DNA of 64,000 bases from CBDCCT01 sp965214995 (lineage in GTDB: Bacteria; Deinococcota; Deinococci; Deinococcales; Trueperaceae): NCBI GenBank assembly GCA_965214995.1, contig CBDCCT010000002.1, forward strand, positions 1,054,001-1,118,000, written 5' to 3'. The notes beneath the pieces are model-generated. The model had not been told where the DNA came from and ran no database searches. It saw nothing but the letters and a program-made list of their open reading frames with translations. Below are positions 23,674-34,629 of the stretch, one piece after another (position 1 is the first letter of the stretch; the number at the start of each line of letters is the position of its first letter). Position numbers and translations under genes: made by a program.

Positions 23674-26037
23674 ATGAAGGTTTCAATCGCTCTCCTGCTC
23701 GCTGCTTCCAGCCTCGCCTGGGCCGTCGAGCCGACTCTCCCTACAAAAACATTCAAGGGCAGTGGTGACAGGCTGCTTACATTTAACGACACAGTTCCCG
23801 GAGCAAGGCTGTCGCCACGGCTGACGAGCACCGCGTGGGTTGCGACGGACGAAGATGGCCAGTTCATCACCCTGAGCGCCGAGGGCGCGCTCGTCTTTCA
23901 AAGCGTAGCAACGCAGCAAATGGAAACGTTCGTACCTGCTAGCAGTGTTCCGCAGGATTACCGCGACTACTGGATCAAGCCTGATCTGACAAAGGTACTC
24001 TGGGCGGTTAATGCGACAAAGCAGTACCGTCACTCGTACTTTGCCGACTACGTTATCCTGGACCGCGAAAGCGGTGCTACCGAGCCACTGGTTGCGGACC
24101 AGGCAGGAGACATTCAGTATGCAACATGGTCACCTGTCGACGACGCAATTGCTTTTGTGCGCGGCAACAATGTATTCGTACGAAAGGGGTCAGAAGTAAC
24201 GCAAATCACGAGTGACGGTGGCGAGAATACGTTCAACGGTGTACCAGATTGGGTTTACGAGGAAGAAATCTTTGGCACAAACTACGCGCTGTGGTTCTCG
24301 CCAGACGGACAGTCGATAGCATTTCTCCGCTTTGACGAAACTGGCGTTCCCACCTACACCGTTCAGTATTACAAGAGCCCTCTTCCCGAGGCACCAGAGT
24401 ATCCGATCGACCTTGACATTCGGTATCCGAAAGTTGGAGAGACAAACCCAACAGTCACATTTCATCTTATCGATGTAAACTCCCTAAGCGAAAGGTCCGT
24501 CCCCATTGATGCCTTCCCAGCTGACGACCTCATCATCGGTGAAGTTGCATGGGTTACCGATACAAATGACCGTGCAATCGTTCGCGCCTTTAATCGGGTT
24601 CAGGACATGAGCAAGCATGTTCTCGTTGACACCGAGGCCGGAAGTTCTTCTGTCGTACGGGAACGCGATGGAAGTGACGGCTGGCTTGTCAATAACATGG
24701 CTATTACTTATATTGGAAGCCTTGAGTCAAACGGTACAACCAGCAACAGAACAAGCTTAAACAGCACTACAGATATGGGAGATAAATACTATCTGGATCT
24801 GTCTGATGAGAGTGGTTGGCGACATATTTACATGTTTCCTGTCGAAGGCAGTGAGCCGGTCGCCCTGACAGAAGGTGAGTGGGAGGTCCGCGAAATTCTC
24901 AAAGTCGACCAAGAACGAAAGCTTGTATACTATACATCTACCGAAGGACATAGCACGGAGTCGCATCTTTATTCTGTGTCTTACCTAACACAGGAAAAAG
25001 AGGCTATAGTCGACGACAGCGAAGAAGCATATTGGACGGCAACTTTCTCCTCAGAAGGCGGATACTACATCCTAACCTACCTGGGGCCAGGCATCCCGTT
25101 CCAGGAACTCTACTCTGTCAATTCCACACAGCCCATTAGAACCATGGCAGACAATGCAGCCTTGCGCGATCAACTTGAAGAGTATAACCTACCGGAAGTC
25201 TCGTACAAAGAACTAGAACATCCAGAAGGCTTCACCCTGAACGTCATGGAAAGGCTACCTGCCAATTTCGATCCTTCAAAGAAGTATCCTGCCATCTTTA
25301 ACCCATACGGAGGACCGAGCTCTCAGATGGTATCCAAGTCATGGCAACGGCTCGGCTGGACTTCATACATCGCCTCTGATCCAGAGCTCGAGTACATTGT
25401 CTACGTAGTCGACAACCGCGGCACAGGCTACAAGGGCCGCGCCTTCCGTTCCGCTGTGACCGGACAGCTCGGCAAGCTCGAAGCAGAAGATCAGGTTTGG
25501 GCTGCCGAACAGCTGTCGCAGCAGTCTTACGTCGACAGCGACAGAATTGCCATGTGGGGATGGAGCTTTGGCGGCTACCTGACGGCAAAAGCCGTCGAGC
25601 AGGACAGCGGCGTCTTCAGTCTCGGCCTGATCACCGCGCCTGTATCCGACTGGCGCTTCTACGACTCCATGTACACGGAGCGCTATATGAAGACGCCTGC
25701 CATGAACCAGGACGGCTACAAGGAATCGGCCGTGCACGATGCCGAGGGGTTCAAGAATATTGCGAACGGCGTGCTCATTCAGCATGGAACGGGAGACGAC
25801 AACGTACATTTCCAGAATGCGGCCGTCATGCTTGACACCCTGATGGGCGCAGGCGTGAGCCCGGAAAAGTTGAGAGCGCAGTGGTTTACGGACTCGGATC
25901 ATAGTATTAGATACAATGGTGCGACGACGTTTTTGTATAAGCAACTGACTGCGGCGATCTATGAGGAGAAGGAGCGTGGGGAGAGGGAGGTACATCAATG
26001 GAGCAAGCGGAAAACTATTTCGGTGCGAAGGGCATAG
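23674..26037 (+). CDS. dpp4: Secreted dipeptidyl-peptidase IV (serine peptidase family S9B)
   Basis: Removes X-Pro or X-Ala dipeptides from peptide N-termini outside the cell. It is an intronless 787-aa frame. A signal peptide is evident (MKVSIALLLAASSLAWAVEP). The long N-terminal part is the beta-propeller, with the double-Glu substrate-anchoring motif DWVYEEEIFG at E196-E198. The C-terminal alpha/beta-hydrolase has the catalytic Ser in GWSFGGY (S631), Asp in GTGDDNVHF (about D709) and His in DSDHSIR (H743). Order and spacing match the family almost exactly. NRGTGYKGR and PYGGPSSQ are further conserved hydrolase segments. Several N-glycosylation sites (e.g. NDT, NAT, NGT, NRT, NST) support secretion. 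The tail after about residue 765 is charged and basic. Confidence 0.96.
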   Translation: MKVSIALLLAASSLAWAVEPTLPTKTFKGSGDRLLTFNDTVPGARLSPRLTSTAWVATDEDGQFITLSAEGALVFQSVATQQMETFVPASSVPQDYRDYWIKPDLTKVLWAVNATKQYRHSYFADYVILDRESGATEPLVADQAGDIQYATWSPVDDAIAFVRGNNVFVRKGSEVTQITSDGGENTFNGVPDWVYEEEIFGTNYALWFSPDGQSIAFLRFDETGVPTYTVQYYKSPLPEAPEYPIDLDIRYPKVGETNPTVTFHLIDVNSLSERSVPIDAFPADDLIIGEVAWVTDTNDRAIVRAFNRVQDMSKHVLVDTEAGSSSVVRERDGSDGWLVNNMAITYIGSLESNGTTSNRTSLNSTTDMGDKYYLDLSDESGWRHIYMFPVEGSEPVALTEGEWEVREILKVDQERKLVYYTSTEGHSTESHLYSVSYLTQEKEAIVDDSEEAYWTATFSSEGGYYILTYLGPGIPFQELYSVNSTQPIRTMADNAALRDQLEEYNLPEVSYKELEHPEGFTLNVMERLPANFDPSKKYPAIFNPYGGPSSQMVSKSWQRLGWTSYIASDPELEYIVYVVDNRGTGYKGRAFRSAVTGQLGKLEAEDQVWAAEQLSQQSYVDSDRIAMWGWSFGGYLTAKAVEQDSGVFSLGLITAPVSDWRFYDSMYTERYMKTPAMNQDGYKESAVHDAEGFKNIANGVLIQHGTGDDNVHFQNAAVMLDTLMGAGVSPEKLRAQWFTDSDHSIRYNGATTFLYKQLTAAIYEEKERGEREVHQWSKRKTISVRRA

Positions 26038-26390
26038 GATGACTGATGTTTGGTATGAGCGGTTGGATAATATCCATTTGGTTTAATTCGATGTCTTCTT
26101 TGCAGCTTTCATCTCAGGGTTCTGGCGTACCTTTTGTTTTAGACTTTTTTGAAAATTACTTACATTCTTACACAACCATAATTTTCATCCAATTTAAATG
26201 GCTTTAAAAAAAGTTAGATTAATACTACTCTACTCGTAATCCAAAACTAATGTAATTGCGACATTGAAAGGGTTGGAGATATTAACTATCGTAAGCCAAA
26301 CAGTCACAGCAGCCATTCATGAGTCTTACCATCAACTTACAAGAACTGTCCACCTACCCGCTCTCGAGAGCGTCTTTGGATTGAAAAACC
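26038..26390. other. Spacer between DPP IV and TTL-like gene
   Basis: 353 bp, AT-rich in the first 200 bp as expected for a 3' region. An open frame from 26264 overlaps the next gene in another frame and is considered chance. Confidence 0.45.
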
Positions 26391-28373
26391 ATGACAGAAT
26401 CGTTCAATCCCAAGCGCAACACCGATTCATTACCCACATTCGTACAGTCAGAGCCGGAACCGAAAAGCTCGATACTATACGCCCTCGTCGACCCCCGCGA
26501 CTCATACGTCGAACCACTCATCCGCTCCGCCCTTGCGAAGCGTCTGCCCGCGCACTCGTACAGGCTGATCCGCGATGTCGATGAGATAAGGCTGGGACGA
26601 GGGGAGAGTGGGAACACAGATACAGCCAACAAAGATAACTTTGATGAGCGCAATGTCGGTGGTGATGGTAATTGTAGCTTGGGACTAAGAAAATTGGCGT
26701 TACCGTCCGAAGAGCGTGGTCGCGAAACGAAGGCGGAGAAGGAAAGTGTTGAGAAAGAGAATCAGACCAAAAAAACAGATGTCTTGAACCAAAATGTAAA
26801 TGCTAGGATTGACGATCAAATCAAACTCCTACAGTTCAGAGCGTACGAAGATATTGATTTTGAGCTGGCGCATTGCGGATACATGCGGTGGACGTCTAGC
26901 ACAGAAGATATGGGCAGTCCCCGCAGCGATAAAAGCTATGGGAGTACTGGAGAGAGCGTCCAGAGCGTCAAGAGCTTGGTAAACGCATACATGATCCGCA
27001 AGGGCCTCATCCGAAAACACTTTCTGGCAAAGTGCGTCGAGATTGAAGGTGTCAAGAGGGGCCATTGTCACTGGGCAAGCAAAGAAGGTCATTTAGACGG
27101 CGACAGTAACGGATGCTTGAACGAGAACAAGTCATTGCTTCGCAGTCACTTCCCGACAACGGTCGACTTTGAACTCGACTACGCGCAGTTTCTGGATGAG
27201 GCGTTGCTGGAGGCGTATGAGTTGAAGGAAAGCTTTGAGCGGAATGATTGCGTAGCTGGAGAAGTGGAACTATGGCATGATGGGCTTGGAGAGGGTCGAG
27301 AGGAGAATTTGGGAAAGGAGCTAGGAAGAGGGAAGAATGAGGTAGGAGGAAGGGAGTGGTGGATTCTCAAACCGAGCATGGGAGATGGCGGTCAGGGCGT
27401 TAGGTTATTTAGTTCGGAGGAGGAGTTGAGGGGGATATTTGAAGAGTGGGAAGAGCAGGAGGAAGAGGAAGAAGGGGAAGACCATGTCGATGCCGAGGCT
27501 TTCAAACATAATATAAGTAGTAAAGAATCTGGCGATGATACGGTCAGCTCAGCAAATACAATTCTACCATCATCCAAAAACAACATCATCACATCACAAC
27601 TCCGCCACTTTGTTGCTCAAAAGTACATCACACAGCCGCTCCTCTTCCCTAACCTGGCACATCTCTCGAACCATAAATTTCATGTCCGAACTTATGTTGT
27701 CGCCGTCGGCAGTCTGAAAGTCTACGTGTACAGGCCGATGCTCGCACTTTTCGCTCCAAAAGCGTACAAAGCGCTTGAGAGGGCCAGTGGAAGTGAAAAG
27801 AGTGATGTTGGAAATGGTTTGAGAGCTCACTTAACAAATACATGCCTTTCCGATGGAAATGAAAGAAAAGATAGGGTTAAGCTGTTCTGGGATTTACCTG
27901 ATGAGTTACCTTCTGTTATATATGCGAATATGGAAAAAGATAGAGATACAAATGATCCCGATGCAATATCAAAATGTAGGGTAGACTGGAAAGAAGAGTC
28001 CTTCACGCAGATTTGCGCCATTACATCCAGTATCTTCGAGACCGCCGCACGGGAGATGATGGTCTACTTTCAGACGATGCCCAACGCCTTTGAAATCTTT
28101 GGAGTGGACTTCTTGCTGGATCGCACGGGTCATGCCTGGCTTCTGGAAGTAAATGCCTTTCCAGACTTTAAGCAGACGGGCGAGGATCTGAAAGGTGTCA
28201 TTGCGGGGCTATTCGAGGGAGTTGTTGACGTTGCCGTGAAACCGTTCTTTAGTGTTGGAGATGAGGATGCTGATGTTAATGCTCATACTGAGGGTTTTGG
28301 AAATAATGTTCATAAAGTCGATCAGAACAGACCAATGAAGAAAGTTCTCGATATAGATCTTGGACGAAGATGA
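26391..28373 (+). CDS. Tubulin-tyrosine-ligase-like (TTL domain, ATP-grasp) protein
   Basis: Single-exon frame of 660 aa. ATP-grasp hallmarks appear in order: WWILKPSMGDGGQGVRLF (about 323-340, nucleotide-binding lysine and glycine loop), a conserved QKYITQPLLF segment (about 408), KFHVRTYVV (about 427), LRAHLTNT, then EIFGVDFLLD (about 568) and AWLLEVNAFPDF (about 580), which carry metal-binding Asp, Glu and Asn. This order is diagnostic of the TTL family. Fungi have a single divergent TTL-like protein (Pby1 in budding yeast, linked to processing bodies), so the real substrate may not be tubulin. Two polar insertions, a charged one near residues 85-140 and a Glu-rich one near 345-365, interrupt the fold. 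It ends 103 bp before the converging MCP1 gene. Confidence 0.85.
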   Translation: MTESFNPKRNTDSLPTFVQSEPEPKSSILYALVDPRDSYVEPLIRSALAKRLPAHSYRLIRDVDEIRLGRGESGNTDTANKDNFDERNVGGDGNCSLGLRKLALPSEERGRETKAEKESVEKENQTKKTDVLNQNVNARIDDQIKLLQFRAYEDIDFELAHCGYMRWTSSTEDMGSPRSDKSYGSTGESVQSVKSLVNAYMIRKGLIRKHFLAKCVEIEGVKRGHCHWASKEGHLDGDSNGCLNENKSLLRSHFPTTVDFELDYAQFLDEALLEAYELKESFERNDCVAGEVELWHDGLGEGREENLGKELGRGKNEVGGREWWILKPSMGDGGQGVRLFSSEEELRGIFEEWEEQEEEEEGEDHVDAEAFKHNISSKESGDDTVSSANTILPSSKNNIITSQLRHFVAQKYITQPLLFPNLAHLSNHKFHVRTYVVAVGSLKVYVYRPMLALFAPKAYKALERASGSEKSDVGNGLRAHLTNTCLSDGNERKDRVKLFWDLPDELPSVIYANMEKDRDTNDPDAISKCRVDWKEESFTQICAITSSIFETAAREMMVYFQTMPNAFEIFGVDFLLDRTGHAWLLEVNAFPDFKQTGEDLKGVIAGLFEGVVDVAVKPFFSVGDEDADVNAHTEGFGNNVHKVDQNRPMKKVLDIDLGRR

Positions 28374-28476
28374 CATTTGACAAGCGCTATATTCTAAATT
28401 CCGCAAGAATGATGGTATAAAAGTACGAAGTGGTAATGGTAAGTAGGAAGAAAGGTAAGCGCAGTCGTCTCTACCG

Positions 28477-29447
28477 CTATAAAAGATGCCCTATAAGTGG
28501 AACATGGCTCAAGATAGCATCATACTCCCTCCCAAGCCAGCCCTGTACCTCGCCAGCTCTACCAACAACACCCAACCCACCAGCCAGCCACACCACCGTC
28601 ACGGCCGCACTCACAGCATTTAAGATGTTCCTCGCTCTTTTCCTCTTCGCCGGCCCATCCGTGCCATGCTCATACCTCATGGCAGGATGCCAGCCCTGAT
28701 ACCTCGCCACGCCCCATACAAAGTGCCAGCACGCCGCCGTCACCAACGCAGCGAACCCTAGGTTCCCTACCACGGGATGCCGCGCGATACCATGCGCCAC
28801 GTACTCTAACCCTATGTTCGAGTTACCACCTTCCACCCAAACCGGCAGCATCCGGTTCAAGAATGCATGTCCAGCGACGAGCGGTAGCGCGATGTAACCC
28901 AACAGACTCGTCCCGCTAAGTTTAGGCCATGCGACGAGCTTCTTGTCGCCTCGCGACTCTGCGCCGGCGCGTTGAACAGATTGGTGGCGTCGGTAAAGCC
29001 GTAAGGCGAGGCCAGAGGCGACGTGTAGAATTATCGGTCCGGTGATAAAGACGTGTTCGAGGGGAAAAGATTGGTAGTATGGCCGAGTGAGAAGAAGGTA
29101 TTGATCGCTCTTGGTAATGGACTGTGTTGCAAGCGGGAGAAGCGAGGTGTTGAGGATGTGAAGGGCAGCGTATGCGGAAAAAGCATAGGTCGAGAACTTT
29201 TGAACTCGTAGTACTTTTCGAATATTAGCTGTTTTGCATAGCTACGCTGGTTTAGTATTGACGACTGAGACGTACGATACCACGCTGGACCGTGTCCGCT
29301 AAGTCCAAGTCCGAACCCGTTGCCCGACGACGGGCTCCTGGTTCCCGATGATGTGAAGTATTCTTCTTTGTTGACTTCGACCGGACTTTCGTCTACAGGC
29401 GAGGGCTCCAGCTCTTGCATTTCAGGGAGGCGATCAGCATCGGGCAT
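28477..29447 (-). CDS. MCP1: Mcp1-like mitochondrial membrane protein
   Basis: Two exons, 29447..29276 and 29228..28477, with a 47-nt intron (GTACGT..ACAG), giving 307 aa. The N-terminal 60 residues are acidic and disordered. The membrane domain then reads RVQKFSTYAFSAYAALHILN, LTRPYYQS, HVASGLALRLYRRHQ, KLSGTSLLGYIALPLVAGHAF and a His-containing helix (AACWHFVWGVARYQGW). It ends in a last hydrophobic segment (AVSAAVTVVWLAGGLGVVG). This pattern of conserved His-bearing helices is that of the fungal Mcp1 family. In yeast Mcp1 recruits Vps13 to mitochondria and can rescue loss of the ERMES tether, so a role in lipid transfer at organelle contacts is likely. Reading through the intron gives a different, unrelated tail. 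Confidence 0.85.
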
Positions 29448-29691
29448 TTGGAAGGTTTGTGGTCAGGATTGCTAAATGTTGTAGATGAGAATAAGGATGC
29501 GTGTGTCATAAAGTATTTTCTTTTTCTGGTTGAGCTAGTGCTAAAGGGCATTTTACATTTTGAGCTTCAGATTGTCAACGCGCTCACCTTGCTGTTTGAC
29601 AAAACTACCAGATATTATACCTGAGAGTTTGAGAACATTATACAAACATTAATATGCCTCCTGTAGGTCCTAATGAATTACCCTATTTACA

Positions 29692-30373
29692 ATGCTAATT
29701 GAATACAGAGATCATTTACAAACCCAGCTCCAAAGGCAAGAACACTTCTCCCGAAAACAAATCCATAGAGAATCTAACAATGTCCAGACGGAGAGCGCTC
29801 GGGAAGCTAGAAAGGCATTTTTTTGTTTGTAGAAAACTATTTTAGCAGTAATACATATCGTAGCTGAACATCTTGGTAGGTGAATTATGTCAAAAAGGAT
29901 ACAGCCGAATGAATGAATATGAGGCCCACGAATCTTCATATGACCATCAGCATAAAAAGGTACTGATATTCTTGAAAAAGTCTCTTATCCTAGGAGCAAC
30001 ATAGCGCTGACGCTCGCAGCGACTCAAAGAGATGAAACAGATGCAGCGCGACCCAAATGCCTCGGACAAGGCGCGTCGTGCCGAACGGCGAGCTGATGAG
30101 AAATCAGGACTTATAAGCATAAAGCCCATCAAGATAGAGACAAAGTTGAGTGCGCCAGCCGGAACAGGTTTCAAAAAGGGAGGGTTTAAAAGCGCTTTTG
30201 GTGGTACGACGTCCGAGCCAACGAAGCCTGCCCCAGTTGTGGCAGAAGCTTTCCGAGATGAACAATCATCAAAACCAGAAAAAGATACCGAGGAATCGGA
30301 AGATTTTGATTATGAATACTACGATCCCAGAAAGCCGACTGGCTGTGATGAAGGGTGCTTAGCGGCCAGTTAG
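29692..30373 (+). CDS. C2H2 (U1-like) zinc-finger protein with the finger split by introns
   Basis: Three exons, 29692..29824, 29880..29959 and 30020..30373, give 567 nt and 188 aa. The finger CELCQKGYSRMNEYEAHESS followed by YDHQHKKRLKEMKQMQRD is only visible after splicing. The first Cys codon is split across intron 1 (T|GT) and intron 2 falls inside the basic helix right after the last His. This CxxC...H..H plus RLKEL-type extension is the type seen in ZNF804/GPATCH8-like RNA-linked fingers. Upstream is a Gln/Arg-rich helix (residues 7-35). Downstream are a basic segment with GFKKGGFKSAF and a terminal DPRKPTGCDEGC. The ATG at 29692 is in frame without a further intron; an upstream ATG at 29654 would need a poor donor. 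Probably a nuclear RNA-processing factor, by inference. Confidence 0.78.
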
Positions 30374-30609
30374 ATTACATGCATGGATGACAGCAATGCT
30401 ACAACCTGACCGTGAGAGAGTAAAAGGACTGGAACATCGTGTACTCTCATCTCAAGATAATCACATCGATTCACATCCGGCTCAAGAGTACCACAGTCGC
30501 CCCTGTTGGCTCGAGGGGCATTCTGTGACATAAATTGCTACATGAGATTTTGGCAAGGCACGGCTCGATGTAGAGTATGATGCAACCGAAAGTTAACTCG
30601 TACGGCCCT

Positions 30610-31737
30610 TCATCCGGCTTTACGAAAGAAAGTATTTAGCTTCATCATTCCGGAAGTATTCACCTTCTTCAAATCCTTAACTCCACGACTTTCAAGCTTC
30701 TTCTTTCTCTCTTCCTCCTCTTTCTTGCGCTTTTTCTCAGCCTTGGCCTCTAGCATCTCATCCATGGCAGGTCTTTTTCGGCTGATGTTATCCGAAAGAG
30801 CTCGAAGGGCAGTCGCTTCTTGTTTGAGAGATTGTACATGGGTTACGTGTTCTTCGAGAGGCGTGTAGTCAACCGTAGAGCTCTTGGCCCAAGATGCTGA
30901 AATTTGAGCTTTGAGATGAGGCTCGACGTATGTAAGGACTAAATCGGTTGCGACCCGGAGTCGCATTAGATGGCTGAGAACGCCAGACTTTTCGTTCGTT
31001 ATGGTGTTATCGCTGATAGAGTTTTCATCCTCACCTCCATGTTGTGGATGTCCTTCGTCAGCAGCTTCGCTTTTTTGCATGTCTTTAGTTTCCTTATCAG
31101 CTACCGGCAGTTGTAGCGCTTTTTGCACAAATTCGGCTTCAATTGATTTTGGGAGATCACATTTCGCTATCTTCTCGGCCTTTGATATGACTTGCGCTGC
31201 TACTTTATCCATTGAAAGCCTATACATTGTCTCGTCCCCAGCCATGACCTGGTGACAGACTTGTTTCAGGCGCTGTAGTATCTTTGAGTTCAGTTTTTCG
31301 TGCTGAAGAACGTATCTCCACTCCGGTGAAGTGGCGGATATAAAATCCTCGTAATCGTGAATCGAAACCAGTCGTTTGTCGTTGCTCTTCTCCGAACCTA
31401 CTGGCATCAATACCGGAAGGAATAAAAATAAAGGATCAATTGGCGTCGCAACAAAGAGAGCAGGATTATCGATGACATGGCCATTGGCGTTACGGTGCAT
31501 GGTACTGTTGTGGCCATATTGAAGTGCCAGCAGCCAGCTGCGTGGGTTCTTCTTATCCGTGTTGAGTTCTATCAACTCGCAAATAGCACCGGTAGTAGGA
31601 CAGCAAATGTATTGAGCTGAAGAAGACTCGTCTCTAGCTTTAGGAATTTCTGTTATCCAGGCTTCTGCTGATGTATTCGCCGGCAGGACTAGTAACCTCG
31701 AGGGTTTCGGAGTGGGATTCTCTGTTGTTTGTGCCAT
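30610..31737 (-). CDS. RNH202: Ribonuclease H2 subunit B with C-terminal PIP box
   Basis: Non-catalytic subunit of RNase H2, which removes ribonucleotides from DNA and RNA from hybrids. Single exon, 375 aa from the ATG at 31737; an in-frame ATG at 31782 would add 15 residues. The N-terminus shows the subunit-B triple-barrel pattern: SRLLVLPA, ICCPTTGAICELIEL, LFVATPIDPLFLFLPVL and the DYEDFI segment. A helical middle follows (LPKSIEAEFVQKAL, VLSHLMRLRVATDLVLTYVE). The C-terminal 60 residues are Lys/Glu-rich and end in GMMKLNTFFRKAG, a PCNA-interacting (PIP) motif with the paired Phe. Known: the subunit-B PIP box docks the enzyme on PCNA at replication forks. It is divergent from MCM10, another replication gene. 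Confidence 0.85.
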   Translation of the reverse strand: MAQTTENPTPKPSRLLVLPANTSAEAWITEIPKARDESSSAQYICCPTTGAICELIELNTDKKNPRSWLLALQYGHNSTMHRNANGHVIDNPALFVATPIDPLFLFLPVLMPVGSEKSNDKRLVSIHDYEDFISATSPEWRYVLQHEKLNSKILQRLKQVCHQVMAGDETMYRLSMDKVAAQVISKAEKIAKCDLPKSIEAEFVQKALQLPVADKETKDMQKSEAADEGHPQHGGEDENSISDNTITNEKSGVLSHLMRLRVATDLVLTYVEPHLKAQISASWAKSSTVDYTPLEEHVTHVQSLKQEATALRALSDNISRKRPAMDEMLEAKAEKKRKKEEEERKKKLESRGVKDLKKVNTSGMMKLNTFFRKAG

Positions 31738-32171
31738 TGTTGACGGTATGCCATTGACTTCATTGCAGGATCGAAGCTTCATCACGGGCTTCTATGGCGT
31801 ATTGGTACCATTGCGATTAAGACAACATTCTATCAAAATTAGTAAAATAAACTGGTTTTGCCCATTTATCCTGAACATATTAACGACATGCTTTAAGATT
31901 GATTTTGTGGCTGACATGCGCAAATATGAAACGCGTTCCCAGATTACATTGTATGAGACGCGACTTTAGCGCGTTTGGTTCTTCTTTCTCTGCGCCCCAC
32001 CAGAATTACTCACTGGCGGAAAGCTTGCGATTAACTTCATCGTCAATTTTGGATAATACTAAATTGGTTATACAGGCAGGTCTATTACTTGTTCATTTTC
32101 GATGGTGCCGATAAGTCGAGGTTTATAATTGTAAGATTCAATGTAAAATTTGTGTTGCTTAGGTGCTGGTC
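31738..32171. promoter_or_regulatory. Shared divergent promoter of RNH202 and MCM10 with clustered MluI-box-like sites
   Basis: 434 bp between start codons. ACGCGT at 31931-31936, ACGCGA at 31958-31963 and a CGCGTT core at about 31971-31976 lie within 46 bp near the middle. In fungi ACGCGT is bound by MBF-type factors (Mbp1/Swi6, Cdc10/Res) that drive G1/S genes. Binding here is inferred. Confidence 0.5.
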
Positions 32172-34552
32172 ATGAGTCACGGTATGTTGAGAATGCTTTT
32201 AACAATATGAAGTCCTCATAATTGTTAGCAGTCACAAATTCTGACATTCAATGGCCACCCAAATCGCCGCACGAAGCATGGCTTAGCTCTCCTAGTCGCA
32301 AGAAAAAGAGCCAATTCCTCATAAACGACACCTCACCTTCAGCATCGCCGCTGCGAAGAACACTATTTAGCGGCAGGAAGCGCAAGAGCGCTGAGATGAG
32401 TGGTATGCGACATGATGGAAACAACATGGGCAGCGAGGGCGAAAGTGGAGCTGAAGATGAGGATGAAGAAACATTGGAGCTGAAATTACAAGCCATTGAA
32501 GCGCGACTGAAGCTCAAGAAACTGCGACAGAGTAAGAGTAGCCAAATTCCAGGCGTAAAAGACGACGTTTCATTTAATTCTCGAACAGAGAAACAGAAAC
32601 CTGAAGCGAGGTATGGAGGGTCTCAAATGCAGATACCTCTCTCGCCAATCAAGGAAAGGAGGTCTCCAGTGAAGCAGAATCATATCCATAGGGGGATGGA
32701 TATGTTAGCATCACCTCCTCGGCAGCATAGCACTACCCCATTATCCAGCCAGCTTTTGGGTGGTTACAACTCGCGGCAGCTTCCGATATCATCTGCAGCT
32801 AGCTCAATCTCCAGTATCAGCAGAGCGACAACGCTGAGCTGCAATCCTTCCTTGGATGCTCCATCCAAATCATTTAGCGAAAGAATTGCTGGTAGTAGAC
32901 AGAGCGCAATGGAAAGGGCTGAGAAGGAAACAAAGATTCTCAAGGCTAGAAGTAAAGGGTTTCATAGCAGATCGAGAACTCAAGAAGATGATAAGACGCC
33001 ATCGCAGAGAAGCTCTGTTGTAATAAACCGCTCAACCAAAGTGCCTTTCATTAGAAATACCTCCACAACTCCGCAACTTCGGCATAAGGTATCGTCAAGA
33101 AAGTCTGCTTCAACCGATATTCAACCCGGGGAGGATAACCAGATCTTCGACGAACGTAGCGATGTCGGAAACAGTAAAAGCCCCAAGGACAGCTCATCTT
33201 TATTTGAGCCCTATTCAGGGTTTAATCTCAGTCGACGATGGCATGACCATAAGGAACTAACGCGTCTTCTTGAAGACAAGGAACTATTCCCTATTCCAAA
33301 ACTTTTCAAGGTTGTAAAGTCACCAAATTACGAACCCCCAGACATGGAAAAAGACTTTGTGGTTTTCGGAATCGTAGCCTGGAAATCAACACCTTACGAT
33401 CACAAAAAAGAGCAGCAGCAAGAGCAAGGCGACGAGCCTGAGAACCAACAGTCACGGAGAAAGCCCTACAGTGCAAACCGACAAGCGAAATCAAAGTTCA
33501 TGGTCATCAAGCTGACCGACATGAAGTGGGAGCTGGATATGTTTCTCTTCGACACCGGCTTTGACCAGTTCTGGAAGATGAGTCTCGGCACCGTCGTTGC
33601 TATTCTCAACCCAGGCATCTTTCCACCCAAGAATGCAGATACGGGCAAATTTTCGCTGAAGTTGAGTTCGAGTGAGGACACCGTCGTTGAAATCGGTTCT
33701 GCCCAGGACCTGGGATTCTGTAAGAGCGTCAAAAAGGACGGACGTAAGTGTTGTACGTGGATCGATAAGCGAAGAACTGAATATTGCGACTTTCACGTCT
33801 CGTTACAGCTTGAAAAGGCCAAGGCGGGACGGATGGAAGTTAACGGCTCATCAACCTTTGCTGGTATCAATTCTAGAGGAGGAGGAGGACGACAGCGTCA
33901 TGGCAAGTCGAAAGACGACGGGCTGTTGAAGGAAGGTAGACAGCATGATCGGCAACTTCACGAAACGTATTATCTTGCGCCTTCGCATGTCGGGCTTGTA
34001 AAGAATGCAAGCGCTCTGATCGATGCTGATGACGATGACATGGGTATCAATGGGGCCGAACGGGGACGAAGTAAAAGGGAGCTCAACCGAAAACGCGTTC
34101 TTGACAAAGCAAGGGAACGAGAGCTAGCGAGAAAATTGGGCAACGCTGGAAATGGTATAGGGAACCAATACTTGCGCTCTATTGACAATAAAAATCAAAA
34201 TTTACCATCAGGTCATGAACCGTATGAGAAACCAGGTATTACGAACGAGAATAATCAGTATGATGCGGAATCTTTGGGACTAGTTCGAAGTAGCGCTACT
34301 GTTACCAAGCTCAGCAAGATTGGCAGGACAAACACCCATGCCGTCGATGAACCCATGGGATGGAGTTCGGCGTTCAAATCAGGTGCTATTGAGAAGAAAA
34401 TTGAATCACGAAAGGTGGTGCAAATGTCACCAACGAGAAAGAAGGCTAGGTTCGCATTGGAAAAAGGACTGAGGGAACCTGGTAGAGATAGTTTGAATAT
34501 GCTGCAGGCAGAAAGTGATGGCAGTAACGACGACGAACTAGAAATAGTTTAA
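32172..34552 (+). CDS. MCM10: Minichromosome maintenance protein 10 (Mcm10), with a 10-nt first exon
   Basis: Replication-initiation factor that activates the CMG helicase and tethers DNA polymerase alpha. Exon 1 is only ATGAGTCACG (32172..32181). A 47-nt intron (GTATGT..TTAG) leads to exon 2 at 32229..34552. The sum is 2334 nt, 777 aa, starting MSHAVTNSDIQWPPKSPHEA. The exon-2 frame has no ATG near its beginning, which supports the tiny exon. Domains: an acidic segment and coiled coil (about 65-105), a basic disordered region, and KSFSERIAGSR (about 220). The OB-fold follows (about 335-500, FVVFGIVAWKSTP, LGTVVAILNPGIF), then the Mcm10 CCCH finger beginning at C501 (GFCKSVKKDGRKCCTWIDKR, then YCDFH). 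A second zinc region is not obvious. Its end converges with DUO1, 77 bp away. Confidence 0.93.
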
Positions 34553-34629
34553 TGATTCCTTGATCCTTAATATGTGTCTTCTTATGAGATGAAGTTTTCA
34601 CTAAAGTAATAATTGTCATTGTGGAGAGA

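Noticed and set aside
28430..28699. Plus-strand frame opposite MCP1
   Set aside because: Antisense to the conserved Mcp1 membrane domain.
29654..29691. Upstream ATG for the zinc-finger gene
   Set aside because: Would need an intron with a GTCCTA donor and a GAG acceptor; the ATG at 29692 is in frame without any intron.
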